Under the pieces are notes generated by a model that saw only the letters and a list, made by a program, of their open reading frames with translations, searched no databases and was not told where the DNA came from. From contig NZ_QXXQ01000011.1 in assembly GCF_003570715.1 (NCBI RefSeq), forward strand, positions 80,103 through 144,102: a stretch of DNA of 64,000 nucleotides. The letters run 5' to 3'. Shown piece after piece: positions 44,915-52,703 of the stretch (positions within the stretch are counted from its first letter, which is position 1; every line of letters begins with the position of its first letter). Source of the stretch: Gemmobacter lutimaris. Lineage in GTDB: Bacteria; Pseudomonadota; Alphaproteobacteria; Rhodobacterales; Rhodobacteraceae. Made by a program: the position numbers and the translations under genes.

Positions 44915-47900
44915 GGCATGCCTCCATATCTCGGGCCAGTTCATCCACCCAGAACCGGCGCACGCGCCAGCCGAGGGATTTCAGTTGATGGTCGCGCCAC
45001 AGGTCGGAACTCTTGCGCAGACCATCGGCGGTTTCGTGGAACTGCCGCCCGTCCACCTCGAGGTCGAGCTTGATCTCGCCGCTGCCGAACAGCGCGAAAT
45101 CGAGCCGACGGCCGGCGATTTCATATTGCGGCATCGGCTTGAGGCCACGGGTTTCGAGCGCGTGGAACAGGATGCGCTCCCAGTCGCTGTCGAACACGCC
45201 CTCGCCGCTGCGCTTGCGCGGTCCGGTTGCGGCGGCGGCCAGTCGGGCGAGCGTGCGCACCTTGCCCGCGCGGGCGAAATCAAGATCGCCAAACACATGC
45301 GCCACCGCCCGCGCCCGCGAAATCGCCACGTTCAGCCGACGATGGTCCTTTTGCACGAAGCTGACGGCGCTCATCGGGCTTGTTGCGGTGAGGGTGGGCG
45401 AGAAAAGGATCACATCGCGTTCCTGCCCCTGAAACCCGTCCACGGTGGCGACGCGGAACTCTGACGCCTCGAGCTTGTGCGCCGGTATCGCCGCGCGCAC
45501 CGCCTGTTCGATCGCATGCACCTGTCCGCGAAACGGCGAGGTCACCCCGAGCGTGCCGGTATAGCCCTCGCGCACGAGCAAGGTCTCGACAAAGGCGGTG
45601 ATCGCGCGCACCTCGGCGCGATTGACGTTTTGCCCCTCGAGCACGGCAGGGGGCGGCACATGCGCCCATGCCAATCCCGGCTTGAGACCGTCGGGCGCGC
45701 GGATCGTTTTCGGATCGTAGGCCGTTTTCAGGGCCGAGCCATAGAATTCCTGGCTGATATAGTCCACGATCGGCCCGACCGAGCGGTATTGCTGGCGCAG
45801 CAGGATGCGTTCGGCCTCGGGCATTCTTTGCGCGAAATCGAAGAGGGACTGGCGGCTTTGCGCGAAGCGGCTCATGCGCGCGACCGGCAGGCCCTGCGCC
45901 TGCATCAGGTTGCGGTCCTGCGCCTGACCGAGTTGCGGAATGAAGTTGAGCTGCCGGTTGTCGCCGACCACCACCGCGCGGCGGGCGCGGGCAAAAAGCG
46001 GCAAAGCCGAGGCGATATCGCATTGGCTGGCCTCGTCGAAGATCACCAGATCGAACAGGCCCTCCTCCAGCGGCAACCGCTTCGGTGCTCCAAGCACCGA
46101 GACCAGCCAGAGCGGCCGATGCGTCAGCACCGCGCGGATCAGATCGGGTGGCGGGCTGGCGCGTCCGCCCATGAAATCGAGGTCCGCCTTGGCCTGATCG
46201 AGTTGGTCGCGGTCGTCCAGCGACAGGGTCGCGCGGGTCGTCAGCTGGGCGGCCAGCACGGCTTGCGCGAGCGCCGCGATATCTTCGGTCAGGGCGATGA
46301 CGTCGGGCGGCTCTGCCAGAGCATCGCGCGCGGTGCGCAACCGGGCCAGCGCGGCCTCAAGCGCCTCGAGCGCGGAAAGGGGCGTCGCCTGCGGCATCAT
46401 CGCTTTCGGGGCGCCGGCAAACAATCTGCGCAACAGCGCGAGGAGGCGCGCGAGCCCCCGCGTCTCCGGCAAGGCCTCGGCGGCGGGCGGTGCCGGTTTG
46501 GCGACCGCAAATCGCTGGTGCGCCGCGATACGGTCGAGATGCTCGGTGATCTCGCATTCCAGCGCGCTGCGCCGGGCAAGCAGGTCGAGCCCCTCTGCCC
46601 GCGCCGTCGCCAGTGCGTCGAGCCGCTCCTTCAGGCCTATGTCCAGCGGCCGGGTGCGCCCTGCATGGCCCTGCACCAACTCGGCCAGAACCGACGCGAA
46701 GGAACGGTCGATGTCACGCGCCGGGTCGAGCGTGCGCACGATGAACGGCGCATCGGGAGCAAGCGTGCCCAGCCGATCCTGCACTGCATCGAGCGCCTGA
46801 TGGTTCTTCGAGGCCACCAGAACCGTGCCGCCGGAGAGCAGCACCGAAGCCGCCATCGACACGATCGCCTGCGATTTGCCGGTGCCCGGCGGCCCGGTCA
46901 CCACGGTCAGCAGCTTCGCGCAGGCCGATCGCACCGCGGCGATTTGCTCCGCGTTCAGACTGCCGACATTGATCGCGGGCAGCTCGGTGGGGGCAAAGGC
47001 TGACCGCAGCCCCAGAAGCGGCGCCAGCGCCGTGCGGGCCAGTTGCGCCTCGGGCCACTGTGCAATCGTATCGAGATCGCGCACCGCACCGGCGGTGAAA
47101 CTGCTGTCTTCGGGCAGGAACAGGGCCGCTGCGTCGAACACCCCCTGCGCGGCGGTGTCGATCTGGCTCGCCAGCGCAGTGCCGGTCAACGGACCACGGA
47201 TCTGGCTTGCGGCGGCATCGCGCAGACGCGCCAGAAATTCCTGCGCCTCCAGACCGATGCCGTCCGCCTGCGCGAAGATCGCTTCAAGATCGGCCGCCTT
47301 CCAGCCCGAGCTGCGGGCGGCGCCGCGCAGCCAGGCCGGGTTCACCAGCACATCGTCGGCTGCAATCTCGATCTCGAGGAACCCCTCGGTGCGGCGCCAT
47401 TCGGCGGCGATCAGCCCGATCGGCCAGATCGCAGGCACCCCCGTGCGACGCCCGATCGCCAAAGGCCAACCGATCGCCAGCGCATTCTCGTTGGCCTCTC
47501 GCCGGATCAAGGCCGCGCGGAAGTCGTCGGCGAGCGCATCAAGTGCGATACGGAGCCGCACAACCTGTCCATCGTCGGGCACGAGCCCGCCCTTGCCCGA
47601 AATCAGGTGCCAGACCGCGCCATGCCGATCGAAGGCTTCGGTGATCGTGCCACGCGGATCGGAGCGCAGCGCGGATCGCCAATAGCGCAAAAGCGCCTGC
47701 GGGGCGATGGCGGCGGTGTCACCTTCCGCCTCCTCTGGCAGTAGTTCCACGGCCAGATCGGAGCGAACGAAGGGCGCCGCGACAAGGGTCGTGGTATCGG
47801 CGACCGGCGCAAGCTCGTTGCCCCCGGGACGGGCCTGGCCGGGCGGCTGCGGGACCGATGCGATGGGCACCCAGCGCCCGTTCGCCTGCCGACGGATGAG

Positions 47901-48041
47901 CCCCTGCGCGAGAAGCGTTTCAAGTTCCGCCAGAAGCGCCCGCCGTTCCTCGTTCTGGAAGGTGGTGCCCAGCAAAGCGTGCAATTCCTCCGTGGAGCGC
48001 CCACGCGGAAAAGCCCGGATTGTGCGCAACAGAATCGACAT
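44886..48041 (-). CDS. SF1 helicase with N-terminal winged helix and C-terminal Vsr/DUF559-type nuclease
   Basis: A 1,051-aa first gene of the leftward array. Residues 1-65 form a winged helix (LLRTIRAFPRGRSTEELHAL, LLAQGLIRRQANGRWVPI). The DNA2/NAM7-type helicase core has Walker A VVTGPPGTGKSQAIVSMA, Walker B LVIFDEASQCDIASALPL, VVGDNRQLNFIP, LRQQYRSVGPIVDYI, VATVDGFQGQERDVILFS and LNVAISRARAVAHVFG. The C-terminal domain SDWERILFHALETRGL...LDFALF...LDLEVDGRQFHE...RDHQLKSLGWRVRRFW is a Vsr/DUF559-like endonuclease. A helicase with its own nicking nuclease suits degradation of invading DNA. Confidence 0.9.
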   Translation of the reverse strand: MSILLRTIRAFPRGRSTEELHALLGTTFQNEERRALLAELETLLAQGLIRRQANGRWVPIASVPQPPGQARPGGNELAPVADTTTLVAAPFVRSDLAVELLPEEAEGDTAAIAPQALLRYWRSALRSDPRGTITEAFDRHGAVWHLISGKGGLVPDDGQVVRLRIALDALADDFRAALIRREANENALAIGWPLAIGRRTGVPAIWPIGLIAAEWRRTEGFLEIEIAADDVLVNPAWLRGAARSSGWKAADLEAIFAQADGIGLEAQEFLARLRDAAASQIRGPLTGTALASQIDTAAQGVFDAAALFLPEDSSFTAGAVRDLDTIAQWPEAQLARTALAPLLGLRSAFAPTELPAINVGSLNAEQIAAVRSACAKLLTVVTGPPGTGKSQAIVSMAASVLLSGGTVLVASKNHQALDAVQDRLGTLAPDAPFIVRTLDPARDIDRSFASVLAELVQGHAGRTRPLDIGLKERLDALATARAEGLDLLARRSALECEITEHLDRIAAHQRFAVAKPAPPAAEALPETRGLARLLALLRRLFAGAPKAMMPQATPLSALEALEAALARLRTARDALAEPPDVIALTEDIAALAQAVLAAQLTTRATLSLDDRDQLDQAKADLDFMGGRASPPPDLIRAVLTHRPLWLVSVLGAPKRLPLEEGLFDLVIFDEASQCDIASALPLFARARRAVVVGDNRQLNFIPQLGQAQDRNLMQAQGLPVARMSRFAQSRQSLFDFAQRMPEAERILLRQQYRSVGPIVDYISQEFYGSALKTAYDPKTIRAPDGLKPGLAWAHVPPPAVLEGQNVNRAEVRAITAFVETLLVREGYTGTLGVTSPFRGQVHAIEQAVRAAIPAHKLEASEFRVATVDGFQGQERDVILFSPTLTATSPMSAVSFVQKDHRRLNVAISRARAVAHVFGDLDFARAGKVRTLARLAAAATGPRKRSGEGVFDSDWERILFHALETRGLKPMPQYEIAGRRLDFALFGSGEIKLDLEVDGRQFHETADGLRKSSDLWRDHQLKSLGWRVRRFWVDELARDMEACLDLVERDLS

Positions 48042-48350
48042 GCTTCCTCTCGATTCGGTGGTTCGACCTACGCTGAACTCGCGTTCTCAGTCGACAAATT
48101 ATATATTTATCAATGTCATGCCGCAGCATCACGTGGCTATTTCTTCTAGTCCAGTCATTCCAAGCCAACAAGAGCGTAAAGCCGCAACCATGGTGTGGCT
48201 ATCCGCAGCGGCTTTTGTCGAAACAGGATTGTCGTCGATACCTCCCGGAAGTGTTTAGCGCGACTGCCCCCCGAAATCGCCTCGACAGATGCTGATCTGC
48301 ATCCTAACCCTTGGGGGTGTCAAAATTTGGCAGGCCTCTCGGGAGGGCTT
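48042..48350. promoter_or_regulatory. Divergent promoter region between the two arrays
   Basis: A 309-bp non-coding gap with an AT-rich patch (ACAAATTATATATTTATCAA near 48094-48113), unusual in this GC-rich island, suggesting leftward and rightward promoters. The TTTTGACRCCC element (site A) is at 48315-48335. GTGGCTATTT and GTGGCTATCC near 48132 and 48193 are imperfect direct repeats. No gene is seen. Confidence 0.55.
48315..48335 (-). promoter_or_regulatory. Shared island promoter/operator element, site A
   Basis: Reading leftward: GCCTGCC-AAA-TTTTGACACCC, pointing to the helicase gene at 48041. It ends 15 bp before the ATG of the WYL regulator on the other strand, so a protein bound here would both block the leftward promoter and repress the regulator's own gene. 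Confidence 0.55.
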
Positions 48351-49325
48351 ATGTCTTTTTCCAAGGCTCAGGACCTGGTTCGGCTCGCACAGCTGGCGGC
48401 GGCGCGGCGCGGGGGCATCAGTCTCGAGGAAATCTGCGCCGAGTTCGGTGTGGCGCACCGCACCGCGCAACGCATGACCGATGCGCTGGAAGCCACGTTC
48501 GGAACCGTCGAGACGGTGGACGGAGACGACCGCAAACGACGCTGGCGTCTTGTCGATCCCGGGCGGACACGGTTGCAGCTGCGTCAGGAGACAGGCATCG
48601 AAGCTCTAGAGATCGCCGCGCGATCGGCTCAGGCCGAGGGAAGGTTGCGCCATGCCCGGGCGTTGCACGATTTGCGTGACGGCCTGCTCGCGGGGGCGCC
48701 GGCACGTGCGAGAGTCGAGGCGGATGCCGAGGCGGTTCTGGCGGCGATGGGGCAAGTCACCCGGCCCGGTCCCAAGGTGAGCCTCGCGCCCGAAATTCTG
48801 GATGCGATCATCGAGGCCTTGCGCGGCCCGTTCAGGCTGCGCGTGCTTTACAATCAGGACAGCAAGCCGCGCATTCTCGAACCGCATGGCGTCCTGTTGG
48901 GGCACCGAACCTATCTGGCCGCACGCGACCCCGCAAAGTCGGAGGAAGTGCGAAATTTCCGCATAGATCTCATTCACACCGCCGAGACCCTCAATGAAAG
49001 CTTCGCCTTGAAAGATGGCTTCACCATTGCCGATTATGCGGCCCAAGCCTTCGGGGTCTGGCAGGACCCTGCGCAATATGGAGAAGTCGTCTGGCGGTTC
49101 CTGCCAGACGCGGCCGCGCGTGCTGCGGGGTTTCGGTTCCACCCGATGCAGGTTCTCGAACCGCAGCAGGATGGCAGCTTGATCGTGCGCTTTCACGCGG
49201 CGGGTTGGCTCGAGATGGCGTGGCACCTTTACCAATGGGGAGACAAGGTCGAGGTCTTGTCGCCGCCGGAGCTGCGCAAGCTTGTCGAGGGGCATCGCAG
49301 GGCAGATTTCGGTCCGCTGCCGTAG
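48351..49325 (+). CDS. WYL-domain transcriptional regulator of the island core
   Basis: A 324-aa regulator with an N-terminal HTH_11-type winged helix (GGISLEEICAEFGVAHRTAQ, RMTDALEATFG), a WYL domain (FRLRVLYNQDSKPRILEPHG, VLLGHRTYLAARD, NFRIDLIHTAETLNESF) and a WCX-type C-terminal domain (EVVWRFLPDAAARAAGFRFH, VRFHAAGWLEMAWHLYQWG). The ATG at 48351 follows GGGAGGGC. It is distinct from the BrxR-like protein at 24862 and sits at the divergence point of the two arrays, the usual place for a local regulator that senses nucleic-acid or nucleotide ligands. Confidence 0.88.
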   Translation: MSFSKAQDLVRLAQLAAARRGGISLEEICAEFGVAHRTAQRMTDALEATFGTVETVDGDDRKRRWRLVDPGRTRLQLRQETGIEALEIAARSAQAEGRLRHARALHDLRDGLLAGAPARARVEADAEAVLAAMGQVTRPGPKVSLAPEILDAIIEALRGPFRLRVLYNQDSKPRILEPHGVLLGHRTYLAARDPAKSEEVRNFRIDLIHTAETLNESFALKDGFTIADYAAQAFGVWQDPAQYGEVVWRFLPDAAARAAGFRFHPMQVLEPQQDGSLIVRFHAAGWLEMAWHLYQWGDKVEVLSPPELRKLVEGHRRADFGPLP

Positions 49326-49345
49326 GAGAAATTCAGGGAGTTGTG

Positions 49346-50020
49346 ATGGGCGACGGTTTGACCTTCGAGGATTTGAAGACCAAGCAGCGCGCGCTGCGCG
49401 CGGGCTTTCCCGAGACGATGGGTCTGCGTGTGCACCGCGCGATCAGTTGGATCGGTCGGGCAGAAGCTTGCGGCACTGATGATGACGCGCGTTTTCTCTT
49501 TCTCTGGATCGCCTTCAACGCCGCCTATGCCGACGAGCGCGAGTTTCAGGTCGTGCAGCAGGGCGAGCGCGCGAGTTTTCTCGAGTTCTTCGGCAAGCTG
49601 GCCGCGCTCGATACCGACCGGCGGATCTATGATGCGGTCTGGCAGCGATTTTCCGGGCCGGTGCGGTTGCTGCTCGAAAACCGCTATGTATTCAATCCGT
49701 TCTGGCAACATCACAACGGCATCGAGGGTTTCGAGGACTGGAAAGACCGGTTTCGCGCCGCGGCGCGCGGGGTCGCGCAGGCGTTTCAGTCCGGCGACAG
49801 CGCGCGCGTTCTAAGCGCGCTATTCGACCGCCTCTATGTGTTGCGCAATCAGCTGGTGCATGGCGGTGCAACCTGGAACAGTGGCGTCAATCGGTCGCAG
49901 GTTCGCGATGGAGCGGAGATCCTGGGCTTCCTGTTGCCGATTTTTGTCGATCTGATGATGGAAAATCCTCAGGAAAATTGGGGCAGACCGTTCTATCCGG
50001 TGATCGACGACCGAGGCTGA
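49346..50020 (+). CDS. HEPN-type protein, putative RNase
   Basis: A 224-aa all-helical protein. Near residue 180 it carries LYVLRNQLVHGGATWNSG, containing R-N-Q-L-V-H, the RX4-6H motif of HEPN ribonucleases, with HG following as in Apea-like HEPN proteins. Upstream is the helical FLFLWIAFNAAYADEREFQV typical of that group. It starts at ATG 49346, 20 bp after the WYL gene, and is followed by the site-B promoter element. RNA cleavage leading to dormancy, or toxin activity, is inferred from the motif. A non-catalytic scaffold HEPN cannot be excluded. Confidence 0.75.
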   Translation: MGDGLTFEDLKTKQRALRAGFPETMGLRVHRAISWIGRAEACGTDDDARFLFLWIAFNAAYADEREFQVVQQGERASFLEFFGKLAALDTDRRIYDAVWQRFSGPVRLLLENRYVFNPFWQHHNGIEGFEDWKDRFRAAARGVAQAFQSGDSARVLSALFDRLYVLRNQLVHGGATWNSGVNRSQVRDGAEILGFLLPIFVDLMMENPQENWGRPFYPVIDDRG

Positions 50021-50028
50021 GACCGCAA

Positions 50029-50049
50029 GGGTGTCTTATTTTGACGCCC
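50029..50049 (+). promoter_or_regulatory. Shared island promoter/operator element, site B
   Basis: GGGTGTC-TTA-TTTTGACGCCC, rightward. This copy is nearly palindromic: GGGTGTC and GACGCCC are inverted repeats at 6 of 7 positions with a 7-bp spacer. It lies 36 bp upstream of the AddB-like gene, so the helicase-nuclease part of the rightward array can be transcribed separately from the WYL-HEPN pair. Confidence 0.6.
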
Positions 50050-50084
50050 CTCATTGTCATCTTTTTGCCTAGCCCAATGGATTT

Positions 50085-52703
50085 GTGAACGCCATGAGAC
50101 TCAGCCCTTTGCAGACCGCCTCGCCGGTGACCGGCGCCATTCGCCCCGTGACGACGGGGCTCTTGCGCGACAGCTACCTTGTTCCCGGCGCCAGCTACGA
50201 CCCCGATGCAGCCCTTGCGCTGCGGCCCCGCGGGCCTTGGATGCAAAGTCTGGCCGTCGCGCCGACAGAAACCGGGCTTGCGGTGCGCCGCGCGCTCGAC
50301 GCGCTGGCGCGGGCGACCGAGACGCTGACCCCCACCGAGGTGCAACCCGAGCGCTTGCCTGCGGGGCGGGCGCGGACGCATCTTGGGGCGCTGCGGGACA
50401 TGTGGTCCGATCTGGGCGGCGCACTGCCCGAGGATCTGCACGTCTGGCGCCATGTGATCGGGGCCGGGGCCGGGGCGGCGCTGGAACCGTTGCCGCTGCT
50501 TGCCCCCATCGATTGCCCCCATGCCACGGCCGCCGAAACGGCGCTGGCACGGGCGCTGCATCGCCAGCACGGGGCTGTGCCCGCAGGCCTCTCGGAAGCG
50601 TGGCTGGCGCGCCAACCTTCGCGTTCGGCCTCCGCTCCGGGCGCCCTTGGCCATGTGCAGGCGAACCTCACGAGCCTTGCCGCGCCGCTGGACCCTGATG
50701 CTAGCCTGCATGTTTTCGGCCTGCGCGATCCGATGGAGGAGGCCGAGTTTGCCGCCGCCATGGTGCAGGGCTGGCTTGATCGCGGTCTCCTCGACGGCGC
50801 CCATCAGGCCGGGCTGCTCGTGCCCGAGGATCCCGCCTATGCGAGCGCGCTGGCCGAGGCCTTCGATCGGGTCGGCCTGCCGCTTTCCGGCGCGCCCGCC
50901 GCGACCAGCCAGCGCGATCCGGCGCGCGATCTGATCGCCGTGCTTCTGCCGGTGCTGCGTGGGCCCGCACCGCGCACGGCACTGGCAAGCCTCGTCCTCT
51001 CGCCGCTGATGCCATGGCCCGCCGCCACCGGGCGCGCCATCGCGCGCGAACTGATCGCACGCGGCTATTCACGGTTGTGGCGCGGGCTTGAGGTCCCCGC
51101 CGCCGCTCTCTTTGCGGCGCTGCGCCCGGTCGCCAGCCTGCCCGCGCTGTTTGCCCGGCTGGGCGAGATCGACGCGCTTCTTGCCCCGCCCGGCAGCCTT
51201 GCGCCGCAGATCGCACTTTTGCGCAGCCAAAGCGGCGAGCGCCCCGATTGGCCCGCGCTTCAGGCGTTTGTCGAGGCCTTGCCGCTGCCCGGTCCCGCCG
51301 CGCCGCGCACGCTCGAAGGCGTCAGCGTCTTCATGGAACCCGACCTGCCGTGGCGCTCGGTGCGGCGGCTGATCGTGCTCGGGATGCAGGGGCGCAGCTG
51401 GCCCCGGCCGCAACCGGCGAACCCATTTTTCACCGAAACCGAGATCGCGCAGATCGGCACCGCCACCGGGCTGCATCTGCCCGGCCGTGCAAGCGAAACC
51501 GCGCGTCGGCTGGAGCTCTTTCGCCGCCAGCTTTGTGCCGCGACCGAGGCGGCGGTGCTTCTGGCACCCGCGCGCGACATGGCCGGGGGCGTGCTGCCGC
51601 CCACCACCGCCTTCGCGCTGATCGCCCGGCTTCTGGGGGCCCCCGATCCGACGCGTCTTGTGCTGGACCCGCGCGCGCTGCCCGAGGGGCAACAGCCCTT
51701 CGGCCTCACCTCGCGCCAGCCTGACCCGATGGCGGGCCACCCCGATCTGCCGGAAAGTGGCGCGGTCACGCTTGGCCGCGATCTTCTGGCGCTTCGGGGG
51801 GCAGCCGAGGCCGAGCCACTGCCGCAATCGCCATCGACGCTGGAAACGCTGATCGTCTCGCCGCTGGCCTGGCTTTTCGAGCAGATCGACGCCCGCGACC
51901 GCAGCTGGACCCCGGAAACGCTCGATGTTCTGGTGCTTGGCACCTTGGTTCATGGCGTGATCGAGCGTGTCTTTCCGCCCGACACCCTGCCGCCCGCGCC
52001 CGAGGACATGCCCCGCCTGACCGAGGCCGCGCTGACCGAGGTGATCGCGCGCAAGGCGGTCTGGCTGGCGGAACCCGCTTGGGCGGCGGAACGCGCCAGC
52101 CTTTCGCGCGAGGCCCTTCGGGTGGTGCGGGGCTGGGCACGGTTCCTGTCCGAGACCGGCGCGGTGACGCTGGCCAACGAGATTTCGCTTGCCGGCGAGC
52201 ACGGCGGGCTCTTGATCGCCGGTCGTGCTGACGGCCTGCTTCGTCTGCCCGACGGGCGGCATCTGGTGATCGACCTCAAACGCGCCTCTGCCGCGAAACG
52301 GCGCAAGCGGATGGAGCTGGGCTGGGATCTGCAGGTGGCACTTTACCTTGCCATGCTGGAACGGCCAAACCTTGCCTCACCCGTGACCGAGATCGCGGGT
52401 AGCCCAATCATCACCGCTTATCACACGACACTCGATGGCACGGTGCTGACCGACGGCGCCGGGGCGGGGTTGCCGCGCGCCGAATGCCCGGCAGCGGACC
52501 CCGCCAACAACGCGCTTGCGCATCTGGCCGAGGTGGTGGCCGAGGTTGGCGCCGGGCGGGTTCGGCTCAATCACGCGGGCGACGCGGAGCGGTTCGAAAA
52601 AGAGCGCGGCATCACCGCCTATGCGCTGGCGCAAGACGAGCTTGTCGCCGCGCTGGTGCTGCCCGAGGCCGAGGATGACGCCGAGGAGGGGTCCGATGAC
52701 TGA
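50085..52703 (+). CDS. AddB/RecC-like protein with C-terminal PD-(D/E)XK nuclease
   Basis: An 872-aa protein. The N-terminal two-thirds resemble the non-catalytic helicase fold of AddB (LHVFGLRDPMEEAEFAAAMV, GLLVPEDPAYASALAEAFDR, ARDLIAVLLPVLRGPAPRTA, RSVRRLIVLGMQGRSWPRP) but have no Walker A. The C-terminal domain has VLGTLVHGVIERVF (His) and LLIAGRADGLLRLPDGRHLV then IDLKRASA (D...DLK), plus QVALYLAML, a RecB-family nuclease. The start is GTG 50085 or ATG 50094; neither has a strong ribosome site. It overlaps the AddA-like gene by 8 bp. Housekeeping AddB is not expected inside a defence array, so this is a specialised paralogue. Confidence 0.85.
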   Translation: MNAMRLSPLQTASPVTGAIRPVTTGLLRDSYLVPGASYDPDAALALRPRGPWMQSLAVAPTETGLAVRRALDALARATETLTPTEVQPERLPAGRARTHLGALRDMWSDLGGALPEDLHVWRHVIGAGAGAALEPLPLLAPIDCPHATAAETALARALHRQHGAVPAGLSEAWLARQPSRSASAPGALGHVQANLTSLAAPLDPDASLHVFGLRDPMEEAEFAAAMVQGWLDRGLLDGAHQAGLLVPEDPAYASALAEAFDRVGLPLSGAPAATSQRDPARDLIAVLLPVLRGPAPRTALASLVLSPLMPWPAATGRAIARELIARGYSRLWRGLEVPAAALFAALRPVASLPALFARLGEIDALLAPPGSLAPQIALLRSQSGERPDWPALQAFVEALPLPGPAAPRTLEGVSVFMEPDLPWRSVRRLIVLGMQGRSWPRPQPANPFFTETEIAQIGTATGLHLPGRASETARRLELFRRQLCAATEAAVLLAPARDMAGGVLPPTTAFALIARLLGAPDPTRLVLDPRALPEGQQPFGLTSRQPDPMAGHPDLPESGAVTLGRDLLALRGAAEAEPLPQSPSTLETLIVSPLAWLFEQIDARDRSWTPETLDVLVLGTLVHGVIERVFPPDTLPPAPEDMPRLTEAALTEVIARKAVWLAEPAWAAERASLSREALRVVRGWARFLSETGAVTLANEISLAGEHGGLLIAGRADGLLRLPDGRHLVIDLKRASAAKRRKRMELGWDLQVALYLAMLERPNLASPVTEIAGSPIITAYHTTLDGTVLTDGAGAGLPRAECPAADPANNALAHLAEVVAEVGAGRVRLNHAGDAERFEKERGITAYALAQDELVAALVLPEAEDDAEEGSDD

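Noticed and set aside
48130..48205. GTGGCTATTT and GTGGCTATCC as possible regulator direct repeats
   Set aside because: Only 8 bases match and the flanks differ; this could be chance in a 309-bp gap.
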